A stretch of DNA of 64,000 nucleotides from the NCBI GenBank assembly GCA_015075275.1, contig JABTUU010000001.1, positions 620,001-684,000 on the forward strand, in the 5' to 3' direction. This DNA is from Anaerolineales bacterium (GTDB taxonomy: Bacteria > Chloroflexota > Anaerolineae > Anaerolineales > Villigracilaceae). Positions within the stretch are counted from its first letter, which is position 1. Every line of letters begins with the position of its first letter. Made by a program: the position numbers and the translations under genes. The notes under the pieces are model-generated. The model had not been told where the DNA came from. It was given only the letters and a program-made list of their open reading frames with translations, and searched no databases. Positions 37,443-46,147 of the stretch are shown in pieces.

Positions 37443-37982
37443 GTGTTCGATATTCGTCTGACTGTCGCAACTGATATTCCACGCTTGACGGCGCTTGACC
37501 ACGCCTCTCAGAGCGATTATGTCTGGCAGTTGAATCTTATCCATAATGGCGGTCAAATTGACGCTAGTTTCCGCGAAGTGCGCCTGCCTCGTGCAATAGA
37601 CGTGGCGTATCCGCGCGACCCAGCTTCGCTCGCAGACGATTGGGCGCGGCGTGATTTAAACCTTATTCTCTTGGAGGCGGGCGCGCCAATCGGCTACCTC
37701 TCTGCAAAAGAAGATAGAGTCTCCGCGACGGCGTGGGTGACTGATCTGGTTGTTGGCGTTCCGTCGAGACGCAGGGGCGGCGCGTCTGAACTGCTGTCGG
37801 CGGCGCAAGGATGGGCGGTTGAGCGCGGCGTACGCCGCCTTATACTTGAGATGCAATCGAAGAATCAGAACGGCATTCGTTTGGCGCGAAAATTCGGATA
37901 TGATTTCTGCGGGTATAATGACCGCTATTACGCCACGCAAGATGTGGCTTTATTTTTTGCAAAGACGATTAAATCAGGTTGA
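37443..37982 (+). CDS. GNAT family N-acetyltransferase
   Basis: A 179-residue protein with the acetyl-CoA binding pattern VTDLVVGVPSRRRGGASELL (the R/Q-x-x-G-x-G/A loop) followed by AAQGWAVERGVRRLILEMQ and NGIRLARKFGYDFCGYNDRYY, a standard GNAT C-terminal half. The start is GTG 37443, six bases after AGAGGAG. It sits 18 bp after the Ig-like protein gene and 6 bp before the 7TM sensor. The acceptor substrate is unknown. Confidence 0.85.
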   Translation: MFDIRLTVATDIPRLTALDHASQSDYVWQLNLIHNGGQIDASFREVRLPRAIDVAYPRDPASLADDWARRDLNLILLEAGAPIGYLSAKEDRVSATAWVTDLVVGVPSRRRGGASELLSAAQGWAVERGVRRLILEMQSKNQNGIRLARKFGYDFCGYNDRYYATQDVALFFAKTIKSG

Positions 37983-37988
37983 CCTATA

Positions 37989-39908
37989 GTGAACGGCTGG
38001 CAGGATTGGCTACTAACAGCGCTTCAAACGCTGAATGATATTTTGACGGCGGGCATCGCAATCACCGCGTTCTCGTTGCTTTTATATGCGTTATCTTTCA
38101 ATCTGCGCAATCGTGTTGCGCGCTCGTTTGCGGTGATTCTATTGTGCGTAGTGGCAATTTTTACTTCAGAGGCGCTGCAGAATGATAGCCTGCCGAAACA
38201 TGGGATTGAATTACTGTTAAGAGCTCAGTGGATCGGGGTGATATTTTTGCCGCCGGCATATTTGCACCTTTCAGATGCGTTGTTAGCGACGGCGGGACAT
38301 CCCTCGCGCGGCAGGCGAAGGATTGCGTTGCGCCTGACGTACGCGTTGGCGCTCGGCTTTATCATTCTGCTGGCGGCAGGGACGCTCGTCGGTTCGCTTG
38401 CCTCAAGCGAACTTCCCGCGCCGCATTTAAGCCGAACAGTTTGGACGCAAGCGTTCACCGCTTTCTATTTTACGATCATCGCTTGGGCAGGCTACAACTT
38501 CATTCGCGCTTATTCGTTGATGTTGACCGGGCTGGGAAAGCGTAGAATGATCTACTTGATCGCGGGCGCGACCGCTCCGGCGCTTGGCTCGTACCCCTAC
38601 CTTTTGTTAGGCTCCAATTTTGCTGCGCAGCATGTGCTTCTGTTTTGGAGCGTCGCCTTTATTAATAACTTGCTGGTCGCTGCGTTGCTGATTGTTATGG
38701 CGTACGCAGTCGCATTCTTCGGAGTGACATGGCCTGATCGAGTGGTGAAAAGTCGGCTGTTCAAATGGCTCTTGCGCGGGCCGATCACCGCGTCGTTGGC
38801 GCTGGCTGCGATGACCTTGGTGCGGCGCACAGGGCAATTTCTTGGCGGTGAGCCATATTCGGGATTCGTGCCTCTGGCGGTCGTAGTGACGGTCTTGCTA
38901 TTTGAACATGCGGTCACGCTGTTTTCACCGCTGTGGGAACGTCTACTTTTCTATGGGCGCGACCGTCAGGAGATTCAACTTCTTCAAAATATTGAAGAAC
39001 GTTTGCTCACGCGTGGAGACTTGCATCAATTTCTTGAAACGACGCTTGCCGCCGTGCGCGATCACTTGCAATCGCCATGCGCGTTTACCGCCGCATTGGA
39101 CGGAAATGAGTTAACGCTGAGTCTAACGGCAGGGAATCAATCCTTGCTTGAAGAAGAAAATCTTGATGAAGCCCTGCAGATCGTCCATTCGAACGGGATG
39201 GGGCGCCGCGCCGAATATGTATGGGGAAACTTCTGGATTCTTCCGCTTCGTAAGCGAAAGGAAATCGGCGATAGAGACGAAATTCCGCCGTTGCTGGGGC
39301 TGCTTGGAGTTGCGCGAAGGCCGGAGAAAATACAGCTGGATAAAGATCAGCGCGACGCGCTCTGGCTGCTTGCTGAACGTATCGCGCTGGCTTTGGAGGA
39401 CCGCCTCTTGCAACAACGCGTTTTCCTGTCACTTGAAAGTTTAAAACCGCAGATCGAATTCCTGCAGCAAATACGCGCCGCTGGACGCTACGACACGCGC
39501 GCTACATTGTTGCGTGAGCCCTTGCCGGACGAGTCGGAATTTGCAGATTGGGTGAAGGATGCGCTTGCGCATTATTGGGGCGGACCGAAACTTACCAACA
39601 GCCCGCTGATGAAATTGCATGTTGTGAAATCGCTGGTTGAAGATCACGATGGCAACGCGCAAAACGCTTTGCGCGCGCTGCTCCGTAGAGCGGTGGATCA
39701 GGTGAAACCTGAAGGCGATCGCCGCTTTACAAGCGAGTGGATTCTTTATAATATTCTTGAAATGAAATTTATCGAAGGCAGGAAAGTGCGCGAAGTAGCG
39801 GGCAGGCTCGCCATGTCTGAAGCCGATCTGTATCGCAAACAGCGCGTGGCGGTCGAGGCTGTGGCTCATGCCATCCTCAAGATGGAACACACCGAAGAGA
39901 CTGGGTGA
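37989..39908 (+). CDS. seven/eight-helix membrane sensor with GAF-like domain and C-terminal HTH-like segment
   Basis: A 639-residue protein, GTG start. Residues 1-310 have about eight hydrophobic helices, resembling the N-terminal 7TM module of some sensor histidine kinases. Residues about 330-470 look like a divergent GAF domain (RGDLHQFLETTLAAVRDHL and EQRDALWLLAERIALALED-like spacing). No kinase H-box or ATP-binding motif is found. The C-terminal part ends in ILYNILEMKFIEGRKVREVAGRLAMSEADLYRKQ (positions 39742-39845), which looks like a helix-turn-helix of the sigma-region-4 or RNA-polymerase-associated kind. It may thus be a one-component membrane regulator. Function is unproven. Confidence 0.75.
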   Translation: MNGWQDWLLTALQTLNDILTAGIAITAFSLLLYALSFNLRNRVARSFAVILLCVVAIFTSEALQNDSLPKHGIELLLRAQWIGVIFLPPAYLHLSDALLATAGHPSRGRRRIALRLTYALALGFIILLAAGTLVGSLASSELPAPHLSRTVWTQAFTAFYFTIIAWAGYNFIRAYSLMLTGLGKRRMIYLIAGATAPALGSYPYLLLGSNFAAQHVLLFWSVAFINNLLVAALLIVMAYAVAFFGVTWPDRVVKSRLFKWLLRGPITASLALAAMTLVRRTGQFLGGEPYSGFVPLAVVVTVLLFEHAVTLFSPLWERLLFYGRDRQEIQLLQNIEERLLTRGDLHQFLETTLAAVRDHLQSPCAFTAALDGNELTLSLTAGNQSLLEEENLDEALQIVHSNGMGRRAEYVWGNFWILPLRKRKEIGDRDEIPPLLGLLGVARRPEKIQLDKDQRDALWLLAERIALALEDRLLQQRVFLSLESLKPQIEFLQQIRAAGRYDTRATLLREPLPDESEFADWVKDALAHYWGGPKLTNSPLMKLHVVKSLVEDHDGNAQNALRALLRRAVDQVKPEGDRRFTSEWILYNILEMKFIEGRKVREVAGRLAMSEADLYRKQRVAVEAVAHAILKMEHTEETG

Positions 39909-40141
39909 GAATTCATATAGTTTCTATAACACAAAAAGAACGTATTTTGCGGGATGTGCTTTGAGTCGGTGATTTGACCATACTGGCGGCGAGGAGAGCG
40001 CGAGTCACCGAGAGGGAAATTTGTCAGACAGATTTTGCAGTCCGTTTTGCAGCCTGGTGTGTGAGACAATAGATTACAGAACCACAATCGATCACAAAGA
40101 AGGACAATGTATCTTGCCTGCTTGACATATTCAGGGGGGGG

Positions 40142-40301
40142 TAGGGTAATCGCATTTGACTTTCTAATAAGCGTATATATGGCTATTTTTTCGATTAATC
40201 CCTTGTCATGTCTAAATATAGGTTTCCACATATTGGCTATATCCTATAAATATGACGATTCCTTCCATATATAGGGATTACATTTTGAAATGCGATTACC
40301 C
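40142..40301 (+). mobile_element. 160-bp MITE-like element with 16-bp perfect terminal inverted repeats
   Basis: TAGGGTAATCGCATTT (40142-40157) and its exact complement AAATGCGATTACCCTA (40286-40301) bound an AT-rich, non-coding 128-bp interior. The element is flanked by runs of eight G (40134-40141) and nine G (40302-40310), which may be a target-site duplication in a G tract. It lies in the 459-bp gap between the 7TM sensor and the beta-propeller gene, which holds no other feature. Confidence 0.6.
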
Positions 40302-40367
40302 TAGGGGGGGGGTAGTATAAAAGCATGGAAATTCATACCATGGGGGAAACCCCAAAGGAGCAAAGCC

Positions 40368-41769
40368 ATGAAAAAGACACACAAGTCGAACAGAACGCTG
40401 GAAACCCTGTTGGTCATCGGGCTGATTTTGTCTATCCCGCTTTTCTTCGTGATTCGGACGGCGGCGGAGCAAAGCGCGGCGACGAATACTTTGGCGAGCG
40501 CTGAACCGACAATTGCCAACGCGCCCGCTGTCACGCAAGCAAATGTGCCCGATGACGGCAACGCCATGAAACCCAAACAGCCGCCTGCCTGCACCTTCCC
40601 GCTGGCCCCGCTAGCGGGAAGTAAGGCGGAAGAGACAATGCCGGAGGAATATACATTTTCAGAACCGCAGGTGGTGTTGACTGCGCCACAAGGTAATAGA
40701 TACAACCTTGCCGAATGGTTGCCTGATAACCAGCAAGTTTTGATGACAGAAGATCTGAACAACGTAGATGTTGGGAATGACAAACCTAATCAACAATCCA
40801 TAAGTCTTTATAACCCTGAGACAGGCGAGACAAAAATAATTGCCTTCCGCGGTATCAGAGGCGCCCCCCCCGTCATGGCTACCTGATTTGAACGCAGTGG
40901 TGTATCCGTCTCTAACTTTTACAGACATCAACAGAAAGGCAGGCACGTATAAAGTTACTCGTCAGATATGGATTAGTTATGGCGACCCCGCTTCCGCCCA
41001 GATACTCGCAGAGAACCTGCCGCAACTGCTCTTTGCGGTAAAGCCGGGCGGAGGCGAAATGCTGTACCTTGCGGATAAGAAAATATCCAAACTGGATAAA
41101 TCCTTGAAGAAACTCACGCCAACCCTCTTTGATCCTGCTCAGTGGGATTATGGCGAGGGTAAAAGGGATGAAAACCCCGTATCGTATGACATGGCTTGGC
41201 AACCGGGCGCGCCGCTTGTTTTTTTGTATAGCAACCCAAACAACCCGGCAAATGGCGATTATACGTTTATATTAGATACCGATACCGGGCGGGTTTGCGA
41301 GTTGGATCTAGGGGGATGGGCAGGTAAGGCGCGTTGGAGTCCAGACGGGCGCTATCTCGCGTTTGAGAGGTCGGCTGTCTATTATGATTCAATTGATTTG
41401 CTGGTGTTAGATACGACGTCCGGGCAACTATACGCGCCGATACTTACGTCTCAAGATATAACAAGACAACATGTTGTAAATGATTTTATATGGGCGCCGG
41501 ATAGCCGCCATCTGCTTGCCGTCGAATATACCCGATCACAGGATATTCATTCTGTTCCTACCGAACTGTATCTCGTTGATTTTATGGCTGATCAAGGTAT
41601 TCAAATCCTCCCTGAATATAATTTCTTCGGAGCAGGTGGGGCGCCACAGAATAATCTTGTGTGGTCGCCAGATGGCACCAAATTATTGATACGTTGCCCG
41701 GTTGGTGAAATACCCAATAATGTAGTAGAGCAGATATGTTTTATCAATGTTCAAAGAACAGGCAAATAA
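40368..41769 (+). CDS. membrane-anchored beta-propeller (TolB/PD40-like) protein, frame broken in a C8 tract
   Basis: From ATG 40368 (GGAGCAAAGCC upstream) a 172-residue frame runs to 40886; the rest continues in the next frame to the TAA at 41769. They join at eight Cs (40864-40871): removing one C gives a continuous product of about 466 residues. It has an N-terminal membrane anchor (LLVIGLILSIPLFFVI) then blade repeats such as ARWSPDGRYLAFERS, FIWAPDSRHLLAVEY and LVWSPDGTKLLIRC, typical of TolB-like propellers. The fault may be a homopolymer error, decay or phase variation. It ends 11 bp before the SpoIID-type gene, probably an operon. Confidence 0.78.
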
Positions 41770-41835
41770 AGGGGGATGTCATGAAATATAAAAAAATACT
41801 CCTGATTGTTTTCTTGTTGATATTGTTTGTTTTTC

Positions 41836-42619
41836 GGGAGTGTCCAAGATAAGAAGTAAAATAGGGAGATGAAATGTCCAAACTGTGGAGCAAACTGGCG
41901 GCAAAGGAAAGCAGGATTCAATCATTCAGGAAGCCAACGATACAAATGTGGAGAATGCGGGCGGGCATATACGCCTGTGGCAAAGGAGAAAGGGTATCCG
42001 AAGGAAACACGCATGTTGGCATTGCGGATGTATATGGAAGGAAGTAGTCAGCGTTCAATTGCTCGCATCTTGAAGGTCAGTCCGCAAAGTGTCTCGAACT
42101 GGATCAATGTCTATGTAGCACAATTGCCGCCAGCGCCAGTCCCTCGCAAGCCCAGAGTGGCAGAGTTGGACGAGTTGTACACCTTTTTGAAGCGTAAAAA
42201 AACAAAATCTACGTCCTGACGGTGGTAGATCGAGCCACGCACTGCCTGCTGAGTTGGGATGCGGTCACGGAACGAAGCACAGCCAACCTGCAAGCCTGCC
42301 TCGAACGCGCCCCACAAGCCCGACAATACTATAGTGATGCGTTTCCAGGCTACGACAACTTGTATTACGGCGCTCCCTATGAAATGCGCTCGGATAAAAA
42401 GGAAACCTATTCAGTCGAAGCCGTCAACGCGGATTTACGTCATTATCTCAAGCGGCTAGCACGTAGGTCTCGTTGTTTTTCCCGTCGTCTGGATGCTTTA
42501 CTCAAAAATCTGCGCCTCTTCGCATACTGCTACAACCAACGACAATTGATGAAACAACAATATCCGCAATACAATTTGCCGCTCATTGATTTCCTGTATC
42601 CTCTATGATGGACACTCCC
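41836..42619 (+). mobile_element. IS1-family insertion sequence, 784 bp, complete with target duplication
   Basis: The ends are GGGAGTGTCCAAGATAAG on the left and, read inwards from the right, GGGAGTGTCCATCATAGA, sharing ten terminal bases and most of the next eight. Direct repeats TGTTTTTC flank it exactly (41828-41835 and 42620-42627), an 8-bp target duplication typical for IS1. The only genes are the insA/insB pair of the family. The intact ends, perfect duplication and intact reading frames suggest a recent, still functional insertion. Confidence 0.93.
41869..42608 (+). CDS. insAB': IS1-family transposase InsAB', made by -1 ribosomal frameshift
   Basis: InsA (41869-42219) has the zinc-finger start CPNCGANW..CGECGRAY and a helix-turn-helix (RSIARILKVSPQSVSNWI). 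InsB' continues in the -1 frame to 42608 with the DDE-type catalytic part (YVLTVVDRATHCLLSWD, YSDAFPGYDNL and ETYSVEAVNADLRHYLKRLAR). The switch point is AAAAAAAC at 42196-42203; slipping one base back gives KKNKIYVLTVVD, which matches the family closely. Programmed -1 shifting on A6C/A7C is established for IS1. The fused protein has about 246 residues. Confidence 0.92.
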
Positions 42620-45600
42620 TGTTTTTCAACAGGCGCAGGCAAGCGCAGTTATACCATCCTCAAAAAATCCAGTCCCTGCAAACACGAGTCTTCGTTCTAC
42701 CATTGCGATCTATCTATATCCTTTGGATACGACTGGAGCACTCGCTTCGGCGGATTTATGTAAGTGGCCTGATGACGCGAAGAGTCAATGGAATGAGGGT
42801 ACATATGGCTGTGGGGATATGGATCCTAACGGGGATGGTCAGTTTAATGCTAGTGAACCTGTTAACCCTGAGAACTTCTACCTTGATGATGTTCTCGCAA
42901 CCGAAATGAATTTAGCGCAAATTCCGCCCGAACCTGAAGCGCTAAAGGCTCAGGCGGTCGCTTCGCGCTCTGTTGCAACCTGGAAGGCTGAACATCAACC
43001 ATGGGCTGGAACTGGTACAAATTCTATAAACAATTCCAGTAGTTATCAAGTGCTTAATCCAGGCGCTCGTAACTTTGGAGGTTATCAATCTGTTATTCAT
43101 GACGCGGTTACTGGAACCAAAGGACAATTTCTTCGATATATTATGTCGTGTCCCACCGATACCGATCCTAATGCTATGTGTGATGCCATTGACGCAGAGT
43201 TTAGTTCAGACTTTGCAGTTTCCATGTCTGAAGGAAGTAAAGATTATTTAATAGAGGGTATAAAAGACCCAATCACAACTACATCCAACCTTCCCTTTCC
43301 CGACGGTGTATGTCAGCCAGGTGCGCTCGCCAATAGCTGGGGCATGAGTGTCAGTTGGGAGCTGTCCGCTGGGCAAAGGGTAATACATGTCCCAATGGGA
43401 CTGGCGCGGTTTGGCCCGTGAAATGGGACTACAAACAAATCCTTGCCCATTATTATACGGGGGTAGATTTTATGTACGACGATACCGGCACCTCCTTCGC
43501 CCCGGATGACCGCTGGAATTTGATCAATCACACCATCCCGCTCGACGCTAATCGCATGGCAAATGTAAATGCGGGAGGAACATTATCTTTCACCATAACA
43601 GTGCAAAACACATCCGCTGCAAATTCCAATTGGTCTGATGTCGTGATTGGGTACAAGTGGAACGATGGAAGTTGGACAGTTTTACCAAATAGCGTGTCTT
43701 CTACGTCATTAGGGAATCCCCCTGCTGATCTTGCGCTATCCATTCCCGTTCCAACTGATCTTCCCGCTAACACAACGCTCCATTTAGATTTGGGGCATCA
43801 AGTCAATCCCCAAACGGTTAATTGGTTTTCAAATGGCGGCAACGGCGGCTGGCCCGATGCGCAGATTGCGGTTACGGTAAATGGTGGCGTTCCAACTCTC
43901 ACGCCAACCCCAGCCATAACAAACACCTCTGCCCCAAGCGTTCTACTTCAATGCGTAGGCGCGTTGTCTGTGTGTTCCGATATTAATCCCGGCACGACGC
44001 TGAACGAGACGATTGACATTAGAAATGATGACAGGCGTATTGAGTTCAAGATACTTTGTCAGGGTTGGGGTTGCACCAAGATAAATATTCAATATTCCGC
44101 TACCATGTATGTTGAATGGGGGAATGGCATTAACGCGCCGTGGTTTATCGAATATGCAAGCCTGTCAGTTCCGGGAGGTAGTGGCGGTAAAGTGGAAGAA
44201 TCATGCGGCAGTGGATTATCAGGCAATTGCACCATATCCACCACAGGCATCATTCCTTCTACAGCAGACTACAACCCCGATCCTAACGCAAGTTGGCATT
44301 TTGCCATCGAAAATACGGGGGGAACCTCTGCGTCTGGTGAGTGGCATCATAGAGTCCTCAATATTGTAGTTTTTATTATCGACTCTCTGCCAACGCCGAC
44401 GCCTACCCCTCAGCCCACAGCCACACCCGAATCCTGTAACTGTCCTTCCCTAAAGGTTTTTAATAAGTGCTACTCATTACCATTCTCAAGCGGAGGCCGC
44501 CTTGCGGCTTTGAAAGCATTGTCGTCAGTGCAAGACGGAGAGGCGATTATAAATTTGCTCTATCGCGTGAGAGATGAAATCCTGAGTCAAACTCCAACAG
44601 GGCAGCGCTATATTGATCTATACTATGAGAATGGGGTTGAGATTTCGTCCATTCTCGCAGCCTCGCCAGAATTAACAAACGAAGCCATCGCCACGCTCCA
44701 ATTGTGGGAGCCCAACCTGCAAGCCTTGGTGGACGGGAATGGCAACAGCGCAACGATTACCAGCGGGCAAGTCCAAGCGATCCAAGATTTTCTCGATCAC
44801 TTGTCCGCTCAGGGAAGCGCGACCTTGCAACAAACGATTGCCAGCGAGCGGTCAAATTTGGACATGCAGGGATTGGTTGGGCAAACCATGAGTCAAGCCT
44901 GGGACGAGATCAATGCGGTAGGAACTCCTACGCCCACATCAACGCCAACATTGACTCCCACATATACAAGTACTCCAAGCGCGACTCCCACATCTACTCC
45001 TACATTTACCTCGACGCCGACACAAACGAACACTTCAACGCGTACTCCCACCTTTACGCCAACCGCAACGCCAGCGTCCCTCTTTCCTACTACCATCATC
45101 CTCGACAACTTCAACCGCGCGAACGGAGCGCTGGGACACAACTGGTCAGGGAACAAAAGCAAATACGCCATCAACGCCAACCGGTTGAAAGTGATCAGTA
45201 GCGCTTCCAACTCCGATGCCTTCTGGTCAAGCGGACCGTTCGGAGCGGATCAGGAGGCTTACTTCACCTTTAGCGATGTCGGCGCGACGGCGACAGAACA
45301 AGACCTGCTCCTCAAATCGCAGAGCAATTCCACGTGGGGGCATGGAGTCCTCGAAGTGTTATACGACGCTCCAAACCAGCGCGCCCAAGTCTGGACGTAT
45401 GAATGGCACGCAGGCTGGGTGAAACATGGGGCAGATATTCCCGTCACATTTGCAAATGGCGATCAATTCGGTGCGCGCGCTTTCGCGGATGGAAGTGTGG
45501 AAGTCTACAAAAACGGAACCTTGCTTGCCGTGCGCGACATCAGCAGTTGGTCGTATTACAATCAAGGCGGCTACATGGCTTATGGTTCATCGGCGCTCAA

Positions 45601-46064
45601 AACGCCAGGGTGGATGATTTCGGCGGAGGAACAATCGCAGGCGGAGCGCAATCCATGATCGCGAGTCCAATCACTGAACGAACAGTCACATCAGATCAAC
45701 TAGATGTGACCGTCAACACAGCGTCTCAATTCTGGCAGGGCATTCCGACGAAAACAGATCAGACTGTCAGTGTCACGTTTGCCAGTCTGCAAGCCAGCGT
45801 CAAACCGCAGAGTAACGGTGTGTGGGGCGAGGGAACAGTACAAGTGTTATACGATGTTCCCAACCAGCGCATTCAAGTGTGGATATATGATCCAAACAAA
45901 GGTTGGATGCAGATCGGCAAAGACATTGCCGCGAAGTTTGCCAAAGGAGATACTTTCACCGCCCGCGTTCTCTCCGATGGCGCTCTTGAAATTTCTCGTA
46001 ATGGGAAATTGATTGCCAAACGTAAGATCAATCCGTAAGCGACCAACAAATCAAGATACCATCC

Positions 46065-46104
46065 ATAACGCCCATGTTTATCGCATGGGCGTTATAATTC
46101 TTTT
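46065..46104 (+). terminator. intrinsic terminator between the SpoIID-type gene and ftsK
   Basis: ATAACGCCCATG (46065-46076) pairs with CATGGGCGTTAT (46084-46095), with seven bases in the loop, followed by AATTCTTTTG. It closes the damaged accessory block. Confidence 0.75.
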
Positions 46105-46147
46105 GTAAAATCTACCTATTCTACGGATGACAAAAGAATACTGATTG

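Larger units (their letters stand above)
41781..46038 (+). pseudogene. secreted SpoIID-like protein with LamG-type repeats, broken by IS1 and frameshifts
   Basis: With the IS1 element and one 8-bp target copy removed, a frame opens at ATG 41781 (GGGGG upstream) with a clean signal peptide (MKYKKILLIVFLLILFVF then QQAQASA). A SpoIID/LytB-type domain follows (PEALKAQAVASRSVATW and VKWDYKQILAHYYTGVDF). A duplicated GT (GTGT at 43348-43351) shifts the frame within GMSQLGAVRWAKG. Then come Ig-like parts, a Thr/Pro linker (44925-45075), and two similar LamG-like domains (LYDAPNQRAQVWTYE and LYDVPNQRIQVWIYD). A missing A in AAAA (45599-45602) shifts it again. The intact protein would have about 1150 residues and act outside the cell, perhaps on peptidoglycan or glycans. 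Confidence 0.8.

Noticed and set aside
42222-42608. separate gene for the second half of the IS1 transposase
   Set aside because: In the IS1 family this part is made as a fusion through a -1 shift; its own frame has no start codon with a ribosome site.
44925-45075. possible CRISPR-like or tandem DNA repeat
   Set aside because: The repetition comes from codons for a Thr/Pro-rich linker in the exoprotein; units are not constant in length and there are no spacers.
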